NCBI GenBank assembly: GCA_017745295.1
Contig: JAGHZR010000004.1
Coordinates: 1 to 63,937 of the forward strand
DNA length: 63,937 nucleotides
Direction of reading: 5' to 3'
Source of the DNA: Novosphingobium sp.
GTDB taxonomy: Bacteria > Pseudomonadota > Alphaproteobacteria > Sphingomonadales > Sphingomonadaceae
This document shows, piece by piece, positions 40,205-50,227 of this stretch; position 1 is the first letter of the stretch, and every line of letters starts with the position of its first letter. Under the pieces are notes generated by a model, which saw only the letters and a list, made by a program, of their open reading frames with translations, searched no databases and had not been told where the DNA came from. A program made the translations under genes and the position numbers.

Positions 40205-41413
40205 ATGAAACGCACCACCGGACAGGACCGCTCGAAGACCCGCAACTGGCGCACCGCCACCCGCGCGATCCGCGGGGGAACCTGGCGCTCGGAAATGGGG
40301 GAGACCAGCGAGGCGCTGTTCCTGACCTCCGGCTATAGCTACGACGATGCCGCTACCGTCGCCGCCCGCTTCCAGGGCGAGGACGACGGCATGACTTATT
40401 CGCGTCTCCAGAACCCGACCGTGCAGATGCTGGAAGAGCGTATCGCCCTGCTCGAAGGCGCGGAAGCCTGCCGCACCCAGGCCTCGGGCATGGCGGCGAT
40501 GACCACGGCGCTGCTCTGCCAGCTTTCGGCGGGCGACCACATGGTCTCGGCCCGCGCCGCCTTTGGGTCGTGCCGCTGGCTGGGCGACAGCCTGCTGCCG
40601 CGCTTCGGCATCGAGGTAACGGTGGTCGACGCTACCGACACCGCCGCGTGGGAAGCGGCGATCCGTCCGAATACGAAGGTATTCTTCTTCGAATCCCCGG
40701 CCAATCCGACCATGGACATCGCCGACATCGCGGGCATCTGCGCCATCGCCAAGGCGCATGGCATCACCACCGTGGTCGACAACGCCTTCTGCTCGCCGGT
40801 GCTGCAACGCCCGATGGAGTTCGGCGTGGATGTCGTCGCCTATTCCGCGACCAAGCTGATGGACGGACAGGGCCGCGTGCTGGCAGGGGCCGTCTGCGGC
40901 ACCGAGGAATTCATCAACGACAAGCTCCTGCCGTTCCAGCGCAACACCGGGCCGAACCTCTCGCCCTTCAACGCCTGGGTCGTGCTCAAGGGCCTGGAAA
41001 CGCTCGATCTGCGCGCCAAGAAGCAGAGCGAGAACGCGCTCAAGGTGGGTGAGTTCGTCGCCGGGCGCGTGCCGAAGATCCTGCACCCCTGGCTCGACAG
41101 CCACCCGCAGCAGGCGCTCGCGCAGAAGCAGATGGACGCCTGTGGGCCGATATTCAGCTTCGAACTCGACGGCGGCCGCGCCCAGGCCCATGCGCTGCTC
41201 GATGCGCTCGAACTGATCGACATCTCCAACAACATCGGCGATTCGCGTTCGCTGATGTGCCACCCGGCCTCGACCACTCATCACGGCGTCGGCCCGGAAG
41301 GGCGTGAGGCCATGGGCGTTACCGAAGGCATGCTGCGCATCAATGTCGGCCTGGAAGATGCCGACGATCTGATCGAGGATCTCGATCAGGCGCTGAGCAA
41401 GGCGGGCCTCTGA
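40205..41413 (+). CDS. metZ: O-succinylhomoserine sulfhydrylase
   Basis: PLP enzyme of 402 residues (Cys/Met metabolism family) that makes homocysteine directly from O-succinylhomoserine and sulfide. PLP-Lys is in YSATKLMDGQGRVLAG near 215; other marks are YSRLQNPTVQMLEERIALLE, ESPANPTMD, FQRNTGPNLSPFNAWVVLKG and SLMCHPASTTH. The ATG at 40205 starts the family homology. The 130-bp gap to the divergent PMT gene was checked for SAM-II-like blocks; none was convincing. A good terminator follows. Confidence 0.95.
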   Translation: MKRTTGQDRSKTRNWRTATRAIRGGTWRSEMGETSEALFLTSGYSYDDAATVAARFQGEDDGMTYSRLQNPTVQMLEERIALLEGAEACRTQASGMAAMTTALLCQLSAGDHMVSARAAFGSCRWLGDSLLPRFGIEVTVVDATDTAAWEAAIRPNTKVFFFESPANPTMDIADIAGICAIAKAHGITTVVDNAFCSPVLQRPMEFGVDVVAYSATKLMDGQGRVLAGAVCGTEEFINDKLLPFQRNTGPNLSPFNAWVVLKGLETLDLRAKKQSENALKVGEFVAGRVPKILHPWLDSHPQQALAQKQMDACGPIFSFELDGGRAQAHALLDALELIDISNNIGDSRSLMCHPASTTHHGVGPEGREAMGVTEGMLRINVGLEDADDLIEDLDQALSKAGL

Positions 41414-41432
41414 GGAACCGCGCCGGGCGGCC

Positions 41433-41469
41433 CCCGCGCCGGTTTCGTCGTGTCGGCGCGGGTTCTTTT
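41433..41469 (+). terminator. Rho-independent terminator after metZ
   Basis: CCCGCGCC (41433-41440) pairs with GGCGCGGG (41455-41462), followed by TTCTTTT. Confidence 0.85.
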
Positions 41470-41585
41470 ACAGGCGTTTATCGTTTTGCAGCCCTTGCCT
41501 TACGGCGAACCGCTCGAAATCGGGACGTTGCGCCGACCTTGCGCAGTTGTCGTGCCGTCAATTCCTCGTTAGTCTCGTGGGCGTT

Positions 41586-41984
41586 ATGAAGGAATTCTTC
41601 CAACATACCGCGATGACGGACGGCGTGACCGTAAGGGTCGCAGTCAACTTCCTGCCCGAGCAATCACGCATCGAGGCGGGTAAGTGGTTCTGGGTCTATC
41701 ACATTCGCATCGAGAACGATTCGGACGAGACCCTGCAACTCATGACCCGTCATTGGCGGATCACCGACGGCAACGGCGACGTCAGCATGGTCGATGGCGA
41801 GGGCGTCGTCGGCGAGCAGCCCGTTATCGCCCCCGGCCACAGCCACGACTACGTCTCGGGATGCCCGCTGCCGACGCCGCAGGGTTCGATGGAAGGGCAT
41901 TACACTTTCCTGCGCGACGACGGCAGCGAGGTGGAGGCGCTGATCCCGTTCTTTCCGCTTGCGGCGCCCGCGACGGCGCGCTGA
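41586..41984 (+). CDS. apaG: ApaG/CorD protein
   Basis: Beta-sandwich protein of 132 residues with the ApaG pattern: VTVRVAVNFLPEQSRIEAGK, FWVYHIRIENDSDETLQLM, TRHWRITDGNGDVSMVDGEG, VVGEQPVIAPGHSHDYVSGC, MEGHYTFLRDDG. In E. coli the gene is linked to cobalt resistance and dinucleoside polyphosphate metabolism; exact function is unclear. The ATG at 41586 begins the family region. The LysR gene follows after 70 bp. Confidence 0.95.
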   Translation: MKEFFQHTAMTDGVTVRVAVNFLPEQSRIEAGKWFWVYHIRIENDSDETLQLMTRHWRITDGNGDVSMVDGEGVVGEQPVIAPGHSHDYVSGCPLPTPQGSMEGHYTFLRDDGSEVEALIPFFPLAAPATAR

Positions 41985-42054
41985 CACGGGCGCCGAGGCG
42001 GGCGCAAGTCAGTTCGCCATTGCCCGTGTGCAAGCCAGCGCATAGGGAACTCCC

Positions 42055-42867
42055 ATGAAGCGCACGCACCTGCCCCTCAATGCCCTGCGCGTGTTCGATG
42101 CAGCGGCACGCCACCTCTCCTTCACCCGCGCCGCCGACGAACTGGCGGTGACGCCTGCAGCCGTCGGCCAGCAGATCCGCGCGCTGGAAGACCTGCTGGG
42201 CGTGGTCCTGTTCCGCCGCACCAGCAAGGGGCTGGAACTCACCGACGAAGCGGGCGCAGGCCTTGCCGCGCTGCGCACCGGGTTCCTGCACTTCGAGGAT
42301 GCGGTGCAGGCGATGCAGGCGGGCCAGTCGAGCCATGTCTATACGATCGCGGCCCCGCGCGAGTTCTTCGCGGCCTGGCTTGCGCCGCGACTGGCGACGT
42401 TCCGCGCCGAGAACCCGCAAGTGCGCTACGTCATCGTCGATGGCGAACTGACCGATTTCACCGAAGCCAACCTCGATCTGGCGGTACGCTGGACCGACGG
42501 TCCCGGCGAACTCGAGGGCGCGGCGCTGGGCGCGGCGGAATGGGTCGAAGTGGGCGAGGGCGACTGGATCGGCTGGCCCGGCGATCCGACGCCGGGCGCC
42601 GAAGCCGACGAGAATGACGAGGAGGCCAAGCCTGCCATTGCGGTCAGCGATGCCGGGCAGGCAATTGCCGCCGCGCGCTCAGGGCTTGGCCGCGCCCGTG
42701 TGCCGGGTCTTCTTGCCAAGGGCCTGATCGCTCCCGGCGACGACAGCGTGATGCAGACGATCACGCCCAGCCGCCGGGGCTACTGGCTGGTGGCGCCGCT
42801 CCCGCAGTGGCGCCAGAAGAAGGTCAAGGCACTGGTCGCGGCGCTGATGGACCTGCCCACCGGCTGA
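42055..42867 (+). CDS. LysR-family regulator (GcvA-like)
   Basis: DNA-binding regulator of 270 residues. The winged helix is 5-65 (LPLNALRVFDAAARHLSFTR, AADELAVTPAAVGQQIRALE), with effector domain to about 265. The helix and the wing resemble GcvA. The effector domain carries an acidic insert (TPGAEADENDEEAKPAIA) near 180-195, which looks odd. It is convergent with the Rieske oxygenase gene, so its target is not obvious. Confidence 0.92.
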   Translation: MKRTHLPLNALRVFDAAARHLSFTRAADELAVTPAAVGQQIRALEDLLGVVLFRRTSKGLELTDEAGAGLAALRTGFLHFEDAVQAMQAGQSSHVYTIAAPREFFAAWLAPRLATFRAENPQVRYVIVDGELTDFTEANLDLAVRWTDGPGELEGAALGAAEWVEVGEGDWIGWPGDPTPGAEADENDEEAKPAIAVSDAGQAIAAARSGLGRARVPGLLAKGLIAPGDDSVMQTITPSRRGYWLVAPLPQWRQKKVKALVAALMDLPTG

Positions 42868-42928
42868 GGCGCCGACATTCGACCGGACTTGCCGCGCGTT
42901 GTGGCAGCTATCGGCAGGAATCGCGCCG

Positions 42929-44344
42929 TCAGAAACCGAGTTCCTCGATCTGCCCGTCGAAATTCCCGCCCAGCTTGTGGATGGCCTTGGCGAGCTTGTC
43001 CTGCGGCACGCCCTTGAGGTAGCCGTCGATGATCCGTTGGTAATTGCTGATCAGGCCTTCCACGTCCTTGGACAGCCGCATGAATTCGAAGCCGCCGGCA
43101 TGCAGGCCTTTCTGCTGCAGCGGGATGTTCCCATAGTCCTGTCGGGGGATCGGCGGGAAATCCGGGCTGTCGTAGGGCAGCACGGTGGGTTCCATGACCG
43201 TTTCCGGCTCGTCGCCTTCGGGGCAGTACGTCAGCGACCATATCTCGAAGAAGCAGCTTTCCGGACCCGTGGGGCGGATCCGGTAGGCCGACATCGAGGT
43301 GAAGTAGGGCAGCAGGAAATAGTGGGGGAACAGGAACTCCACCGCTTTCACCGGATGGGTCTGCGAGACCGTGCAGAGATCGGGCACCGGCTCGCCGCGC
43401 GCCTTCAGCTGCTCGGTGATCTGGTGCATGACGATGCCCAGCCAGTGGAACATCGCCATGTTCTGGTCTTCCGGCAGGCCTTCCTCGATGCCGATGAGCC
43501 CGCGCGCGATCTCCACTTCCTTCTCATGGACCATCCCCGCCATGCCCTCGCTGAGGAGGGCCATCGACCTGACCTGTAGTTCCTGGTTCTCACGATAGGA
43601 CAAGTGCGGTTCGGCCATGATCGGCACGGGGCCGCGCGGGGACTTGTACATCGAATCGTACATCATCGGCGCGGCGTGCTGGAGCTGCGGATGCGTCTGC
43701 ATCACATGATAGCCTTCCATGAAGGCCTCCATCGCGATCTTCCAGTTGGCCGGAAGTTCGGCGCCGAAGCACCATTCGGCACGCATCCTGTCCAGCCCGC
43801 GCGCCTCCAGATTGGCGGCCACCGGGCCGAGCGATTCGCGGACCGATGGCGCATCGTCGTCGTGGTTGATCCAGACGCAGCCGATGAAAGTCTCGGCGCG
43901 GCAGGGCATCAGGTTGATATCGTCTTCCTGCAGCTGCCGCTCGGAGAACATGTGCCTGCCGTAGACCTGGGTGGATTCGCCGTCCATGTTCCAGCGCCAG
44001 CCGTGGAACGGGCAAACGAAGCCGGACTTCCGGCAATTGCCGTGGGCATGGCCGGTGCCGCCCGCGAAGGGCACGCCGCGGTGGCGGCAGGCATTGTGGA
44101 AGGCCTTCACGCCGCCGGCAGTGCGCACCAGGATGACGGACTTGCCGAGGTTCTCGTACTCGATCCAGTCTCCCACCTCCGGGATCTGCTCCTCGCGGCA
44201 GGCCATCTGCCAGACATGGGGCCAGAGATGGTCCAGCTCGGCCTGGTAGAAATCGGCATCGTAGTAGCGCTTGGCCGGGATCCGCTCGGGATCGTCGATC
44301 GGATGGGGGACGGACCGCAGCCCGCCGTCGACAGATTTTAGCAC
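42929..44344 (-). CDS. Rieske non-haem iron oxygenase, large subunit
   Basis: Ring-hydroxylating or demethylating oxygenase alpha subunit of 471 residues. The Rieske [2Fe-2S] ligands are in CRHRGVPFAGG and CPFHGW (about 75-110). The catalytic iron motif is in MEAFMEGYHVMQTHPQ near 200 (E-x2-H-x4-H). Electron-transfer partners are not adjacent. GTG at 44344 (GAGAGGTG upstream) is preferred to ATG at 44392, because the region between carries a perfect operator-like palindrome. The substrate is unknown; the neighbourhood suggests steroid, terpenoid or aromatic acids. Downstream is convergent LysR. Confidence 0.9.
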   Translation of the reverse strand: MLKSVDGGLRSVPHPIDDPERIPAKRYYDADFYQAELDHLWPHVWQMACREEQIPEVGDWIEYENLGKSVILVRTAGGVKAFHNACRHRGVPFAGGTGHAHGNCRKSGFVCPFHGWRWNMDGESTQVYGRHMFSERQLQEDDINLMPCRAETFIGCVWINHDDDAPSVRESLGPVAANLEARGLDRMRAEWCFGAELPANWKIAMEAFMEGYHVMQTHPQLQHAAPMMYDSMYKSPRGPVPIMAEPHLSYRENQELQVRSMALLSEGMAGMVHEKEVEIARGLIGIEEGLPEDQNMAMFHWLGIVMHQITEQLKARGEPVPDLCTVSQTHPVKAVEFLFPHYFLLPYFTSMSAYRIRPTGPESCFFEIWSLTYCPEGDEPETVMEPTVLPYDSPDFPPIPRQDYGNIPLQQKGLHAGGFEFMRLSKDVEGLISNYQRIIDGYLKGVPQDKLAKAIHKLGGNFDGQIEELGF

Positions 44345-44366
44345 TCCGGCACCTCTCGGCTTGTTC

Positions 44367-44385
44367 TTCGTTCGTATTGAACGAA
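44367..44385. promoter_or_regulatory. Operator-like palindrome before the Rieske oxygenase
   Basis: TTCGTTC (44367-44373), spacer GTATT, GAACGAA (44379-44385): perfect 7-bp arms. Size and symmetry suit a TetR-type dimer. No TetR gene adjoins. Confidence 0.5.
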
Positions 44386-44445
44386 TGTACAACCGGGGGC
44401 GGGGCAGGCAATGCGGGGACCTATCGTGGCCGCGCTATCTGGAGC

Positions 44446-45315
44446 TTACCGCCGCGTCGGGTCCAAAGCCGAGGCCGACCGACGCGGAGGCGCACTCTCC
44501 ATGGCCATCAGCGCCGCGATGCGCTTTTCGGTCGCCGGATGGGTGGAGAACAGGTCCGAAACCGCGGTCGGCACGATATAGAGCTGCGCGGCGGCCGGAT
44601 TGCGCTGCGAAGCCACGCTCGGCACCGCCTGTGCCGGGCCTGCGATCCTGGCGAGGGCCGAGGCGAGCGCGCGCGGATTGCCGCTGATCTCGGCACCGGC
44701 CCTGTCCGCGCCGAACTCGCGCGTGCGGCTGATCGCCATCTGCACGATCATCGCCGCGAAAGGGGCCATGAACACGGCGGCCATCGCGGCGACGGGATTG
44801 GGACGATCCTCACCGTGACCGCCGCCGAAGAACAGGCCGAAATTGGCGATCATCGAGATGGCCCCGGCGATCGTCGCCACCATCGTCATGATGAGGGTAT
44901 CGCGGTTTTTCACATGGCCCAGTTCGTGCGCCATGACGGCCGCCACTTCCTCGCGGTCCAGAATGTCGAGCAGGCCGGTGGTGGCAGCGACGGCGGCGTG
45001 CTCCGGATTGCGGCCAGTGGCGAAGGCGTTGGGATTCGGGCTGTCGACCAGATAGACGCGCGGCATCGGCAGTTGGGCGCGGCGGGCGAGATCGGCGACG
45101 AGAGTGTAGAATTCCGGCGCGGTGCGTTCGTCCACTTCGCGGGCGTTGTGCATCCTCAGGACGATGCTGTCGGCGTTCCAGAAGGTGAACAAGTTCATCC
45201 CCGCCGCCACGATGAGCGCGATCATCGCACCGCCGCTGCCGCCGAAGATATAGCCCAGCCCCATGAACAGCGCCGTCAGCGCCGCCAGCAGCATGGCCGT
45301 CTTGAAACCGTTCAC
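44446..45315 (-). CDS. htpX: Membrane zinc metalloprotease HtpX
   Basis: M48B protease of 289 residues for membrane-protein quality control. Two N-terminal helices at about 5-45 ([38 protein letters not shown]), zinc site [11 protein letters not shown] near 130, helices at about 145-165 and 180-200, third ligand Glu in [12 protein letters not shown], and a C-terminal [15 protein letters not shown]. All key residues are present. Confidence 0.96.
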   Translation of the reverse strand: MNGFKTAMLLAALTALFMGLGYIFGGSGGAMIALIVAAGMNLFTFWNADSIVLRMHNAREVDERTAPEFYTLVADLARRAQLPMPRVYLVDSPNPNAFATGRNPEHAAVAATTGLLDILDREEVAAVMAHELGHVKNRDTLIMTMVATIAGAISMIANFGLFFGGGHGEDRPNPVAAMAAVFMAPFAAMIVQMAISRTREFGADRAGAEISGNPRALASALARIAGPAQAVPSVASQRNPAAAQLYIVPTAVSDLFSTHPATEKRIAALMAMESAPPRRSASALDPTRR

Positions 45316-45332
45316 TTCTGAAAACTCCTTGA

Positions 45333-46469
<1,137 letters not shown>

Positions 46470-46493
46470 GCCAGTACGCAGATCGACGGAGCG

Positions 46494-47285
46494 ATGCCTG
46501 AAATGACTTACGAAAAGATCCTCTACAGCCTGGAGAGCGGCGTCGCGCGGATATCGATGAACGATCCGGCCACGCGCAACGCTGGTTCGGCGCAGATGGG
46601 CGAGGAACTGTTCGATGCCCTGAACCGCGCCGCGTTCGAAGCGCGCGCGGTGGTGCTGACGGGGGAGGGCAAGGCGTTCTGCTCGGGCGCCAACCTTGGC
46701 GATGCGGGCGACATGCTCGCCGATCCGCGCCGGGACGTCGGGACGCTGCTGGACCGCCATTTCAACCCGGTCATCATCGCCATGCGCGACATGGAGCAGC
46801 CGGTCGTCACGGCCGTGCGCGGTGCGGCAGCGGGCGTGGGGGCGGGGCTGGCGATGGCGGGCGATCTGATCCTCTGCGGGGAAAGCGGGTTTTTCCTCCA
46901 GGCCTTCCGCCATGTCGGCCTCGTGCCTGACGGCGGTTCCTCGTGGCTGTTGACCCGCGCGGTAGGCCGCGTGCGCGCGATGGAGATGATGCTGCTGGGT
47001 GAGCGCCTGCCCGCCGCCAGGGCACTGGAATGGGGCCTCGTCAACCGCGTGGTGCCCGATGAAGAGCTCGATGCCGCTGCGCTTGCTCTGGCGGGCGAGC
47101 TGGCGCGAGGGCCGTGGTCGCTGCGCCGGATCAAGCAGGTGGCCTGGGCGGCGACCGACTGCACGCTGGAGCAGGCCCTCATCAACGAGCGCCTCGGCCA
47201 GCGCGATGCTTCCCGAACCGAGGATTTCGTCGAGGGCGTGACGGCCTTTGCCGAAAAGCGGGAGGCGGTCTTCACGGGGCGCTGA
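46494..47285 (+). CDS. Enoyl-CoA hydratase/isomerase family protein
   Basis: Crotonase-fold protein of 263 residues. Oxyanion-hole segments are GEGKAFCSGANLGDAG near 55-70 and VRGAAAGVGAGLAMAGDLIL near 105-125; the C-terminal helix AFAEKREAVFTGR is typical. The position of the two catalytic Glu in true hydratases is occupied by GES/QAFRHVG and LVPDGG, so isomerase or another crotonase activity is possible. It is in an operon with the NMO gene. Confidence 0.9.
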   Translation: MPEMTYEKILYSLESGVARISMNDPATRNAGSAQMGEELFDALNRAAFEARAVVLTGEGKAFCSGANLGDAGDMLADPRRDVGTLLDRHFNPVIIAMRDMEQPVVTAVRGAAAGVGAGLAMAGDLILCGESGFFLQAFRHVGLVPDGGSSWLLTRAVGRVRAMEMMLLGERLPAARALEWGLVNRVVPDEELDAAALALAGELARGPWSLRRIKQVAWAATDCTLEQALINERLGQRDASRTEDFVEGVTAFAEKREAVFTGR

Positions 47286-47302
47286 TCGCGAAAAGGCGGT
47301 CA

Positions 47303-47320
47303 GGTTGACACGGTTGACAC
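47303..47320 (+). repeat. Tandem 9-bp repeat
   Basis: GTTGACACG occurs twice in a row (47303-47311, 47312-47320) just after the enoyl-CoA hydratase stop. It contains -35-like TTGACA but no -10 at the right distance. Confidence 0.55.
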
Positions 47321-47451
47321 GGTCCAGGGAGAAAAAACCGTCACCTTGCGCAGCGTGCTTCCGACCGGGCGGCGCTTGCGAGATGTGGTGGTAAAATGCC
47401 GACATCGCCTGGAGCATAGCCCAGGCGATGCCCTGTAGGAAAACGCGCCCG

Positions 47452-47706
47452 CTATTCGTAGTTGGGATCACTCAGCGCAGTCAGCCATTCCGGGCATTCG
47501 TTCTCCGTCTCGCCGCGGAACGAGGCGCTGTGGAACGACAGGAAGTCGAAAGCGGCATCGCGCGCGGTCATCGCGGCGGGAATCCGGTAGCTTGCGGCCA
47601 CGGCATCGCCGCAGGTTGCCGTCCAGCCTGCAATGTCCCGCTCCCGCTGCATCCAGAGTTGCACGAGCCAGAGGAAGTCATGTCGCTTGTCCTGCATGGT
47701 CGGCAT
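47452..47706 (-). CDS. Small hypothetical protein, 84 residues
   Basis: Not recognised. Begins MPTMQDKRHDFLWLVQLWMQ and has a Trp/Phe-rich, acidic C-terminus (ECPEWLTALSDPNYE). AAGGATAG stands 5 nt before the ATG. Codon use is ordinary for the genome. It sits alone between the hydratase and CaiB genes. A chance ORF cannot be excluded. Confidence 0.5.
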   Translation of the reverse strand: MPTMQDKRHDFLWLVQLWMQRERDIAGWTATCGDAVAASYRIPAAMTARDAAFDFLSFHSASFRGETENECPEWLTALSDPNYE

Positions 47707-47869
47707 TACGTCTATCCTTCAATGTGTTGGATCCCTTACTTGCATGAGCATATCATCCCCGCAACCCGCACGGACCGTGCGGCAGATTGCCGTCGAGGGT
47801 ATCCTGCCGTCCCCGCCTGCGCTGGAGCGAGGAAGGGTATGGTGGCGCGATAGTCGTTAGGTTGGAGCG

Positions 47870-49120
47870 TCAGACCGCGCCCAAACTCCGCAATTCCGCC
47901 AGCCGCGCTTCGTCGATACCGATCTCGGCCAGCACTTCGGCGGTATGTTCGCCCAGCATCGGCGGGGCCATGCGGATGGTCGCCGGGCTGGCCGACATTT
48001 TCGCAAGCGGGCTGGCGATCAGATCCACCGAGCCGCTTTCGGCCCAGGCGTGGGGCGTGGTAGCCCGCAGGTTCCGGTGCCTGACCTGCTCGTCCTCCCA
48101 CACGTCCGCCAGTTCGTTGTAGCGCGCGGCGGGGATGCCGACGCCGTCCAGCATGTCCTGCATCTGCGTAACGGAGAAGCTCTCGCTCCAGGCGTTGATG
48201 ATGTCCATCAGTTCGGCGCGGTTGGTCTTGCCGCGCTTGAGGTTGCTGTCGAAGCGCGGGTCGGTGAAGAGTTCGGGCTGTTCCATCAGCACGGTCAGGC
48301 GGCGATAGTGCTCGTCGGTGCCGGCGGTGAGGTAGATGATGCCGTCCGCGCAGCGCATCAGGTCTGCCGGGCCGCCGCCATTGCCGCCGTTGCCGAGGCG
48401 GGGAGGGGCCTGCCCGCTGATCAGGTAGTCCTGCATGATGTGGCTGACCATCGCCACCGAACTGTCGAGCAGGGCGATGTCGATGAACTGCCCTTCGCCG
48501 GTCCGGTTGCGGTATTGCAGCGCGCCGAGGATGGCGAGGGCGGTGTTGTGGCCGGTCACGAAGTCGACGAGGCTGGGGCCGGTCTTCAGCGGGCCATTGC
48601 CAGGCTGACCTTCGGGAAGGCCGGTCACGGCCATCATGCCGCCGGTGGCCTGGAACAGCCCGTCATAGCCGGGACGCGCGGCCATCGGGCCGGTTTGGCC
48701 GAAGCCGGTGACCGAGCAGTAGATCAGACGCGGGTTGACCTCCCGCAGGCTCTCATAATCGAGGCTGAAGCGTTTGAGATCGCCGACTTTGTAGTTCTCG
48801 ATCAGCACGTCCGCCGTCTTCACCAGTTCCCTGAGGATCGCCTGACCCTCCGGCTTCGAATGGTTGAGCGTGATGGAGCGCTTGTTGCGGTTGGAGACGG
48901 TGAAGAAGCTGGAATGGCGGGTCTCGATCCCGTCCTTGCCGGGCACCCACGAAAAGCCGTAGCCGCGTCCGTCGTCGCCCACGCCGGGGCGCTCGATCTT
49001 GATGACGTCCGCGCCGAGGTCGCCAAGGATCTGCGCGCCTACCGGGGCGGCGAAGACGCGGCTCATGTCGATGACGCGGATGCCGCCCAATGCGGCTTTA
49101 TCGTTCTGGTTGGTGCTCAT
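47870..49120 (-). CDS. CaiB/BaiF family CoA-transferase
   Basis: Class III CoA-transferase of 416 residues that moves CoA between carboxylic acids through an aspartyl-CoA thioester. Marks: RVIDMSRVFAAPVGAQILGD, LGADVIKIERPGVGDDGRGY, NRNKRSITLNHSKPEG, YCSVTGFGQTGPMAARPGYD, and Asp in RPGYDGLFQATGG near 160. The ATG at 49120 starts the homology. Divergent from an SDR gene. The acid it activates is unknown. Confidence 0.93.
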   Translation of the reverse strand: MSTNQNDKAALGGIRVIDMSRVFAAPVGAQILGDLGADVIKIERPGVGDDGRGYGFSWVPGKDGIETRHSSFFTVSNRNKRSITLNHSKPEGQAILRELVKTADVLIENYKVGDLKRFSLDYESLREVNPRLIYCSVTGFGQTGPMAARPGYDGLFQATGGMMAVTGLPEGQPGNGPLKTGPSLVDFVTGHNTALAILGALQYRNRTGEGQFIDIALLDSSVAMVSHIMQDYLISGQAPPRLGNGGNGGGPADLMRCADGIIYLTAGTDEHYRRLTVLMEQPELFTDPRFDSNLKRGKTNRAELMDIINAWSESFSVTQMQDMLDGVGIPAARYNELADVWEDEQVRHRNLRATTPHAWAESGSVDLIASPLAKMSASPATIRMAPPMLGEHTAEVLAEIGIDEARLAELRSLGAV

Positions 49121-49275
49121 GATGGAGCCAAGGCTAGACCGGCGCTTTGGGGCGGCCAAGGTGAGCGGGGCTGCTTATCGCGGCGACGATCAAGCATCCC
49201 AGGCGGCGTGCCCGGGCTTATCCCCGGAGCGGAATGCGCCTAGCCCGAAGTGAAAGAGGTCAACGGGAGCATGCG

Positions 49276-50058
49276 ATGAAGACGGCGATCATCACCGGCG
49301 CGGGCAGCGGCATCGGGTTGGAGACGGCCAAGATTCTCCATGCTCAAGGTTTCGCCATTGTCGGCGTCGGCCGCAGCAGGGACAAGTTGGCCGCGCTGGA
49401 GGCCGAGATCGGCAACCCCGACCATGTGCTGGCGATCAGCGCCGATCTGACCGACCCGGCGGCGCCGGGGCGGATCGTGCAGGCCGCGCTGGAACGCTTC
49501 GGCCGGATCGACGCGCTGGTGAACAATGCCGGCGTCGGCAGCCCCAAGCCGCTGGACGAGACCGACGACGAGACGCTGGACAATTTCCTCGACATCATGC
49601 TGGTCGCGCCGTTTCGCCTGTGTCGCGACGTGATCCCGCACCTCTCGCAAGGAGCCAGCGTGGTCAATGTAACCAGCACGTTCGCGCATGTCGGCGGTCG
49701 TCGCGGCGGCGCCTATTCGGCGGCGAAGGGCGGCCTCAAGTCGCTGACCGAGCACATGGCCTGCGAATACGGCCCGCGCGGCATCCGCTCGAACTGCGTG
49801 GCGCCGGGCGTCACGATGACCGACATGGTGCGCCACCGCTTCGAGGACGAGGGCTTCAAGCGCGCCAATGTGGAAACCACGCCTTATCCGCGCCTGGCCC
49901 TGCCGGAAGATGTTGCCTCGGTGATAGCCTTCCTCTGCCTGCCCGGCAGCGAAATGATCAACGGCCAGTCGATCGTGGTCGATGGCGGCTGGACCGCGAC
50001 TAAATATCTCAGTCCGCGCGTGACCCGAACGACCTGGATCGAGCCGGGCGAGAACTGA
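49276..50058 (+). CDS. Short-chain dehydrogenase/reductase
   Basis: Classical SDR of 260 residues: TGAGSGIG near 7-14, GVGRSRDKLAALE (Arg suggests NADPH), NNAG near 84, catalytic Ser in VTSTFAHVGG, YSAAKGG near 145 and the usual VVDGGWT. The C-terminal tail (TKYLSPRVTRTTWIEPGEN) is longer than average. The ATG at 49276 has GGGAG upstream. Divergent from the CaiB gene. Confidence 0.92.
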   Translation: MKTAIITGAGSGIGLETAKILHAQGFAIVGVGRSRDKLAALEAEIGNPDHVLAISADLTDPAAPGRIVQAALERFGRIDALVNNAGVGSPKPLDETDDETLDNFLDIMLVAPFRLCRDVIPHLSQGASVVNVTSTFAHVGGRRGGAYSAAKGGLKSLTEHMACEYGPRGIRSNCVAPGVTMTDMVRHRFEDEGFKRANVETTPYPRLALPEDVASVIAFLCLPGSEMINGQSIVVDGGWTATKYLSPRVTRTTWIEPGEN

Positions 50059-50227
50059 TTTAAGGAGCTGATTCGGAACGCCGGTTTCCGGCAGGACGGG
50101 CGCCGAAAGACCGCTCCGCCGGGTGGCTGCGACGACCTGATACAACCCCGTCATTGCGAAAAAGCCCCGAAATCCCTAAGTGAGCCGGGCTTCCGCACCC
50201 TGGCGGATCCGTCCACGCTACCGGAGA

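Noticed and set aside
47303..47320. Promoter from TTGACA in the tandem repeat
   Set aside because: No -10 hexamer at 16-18 bp from either copy.
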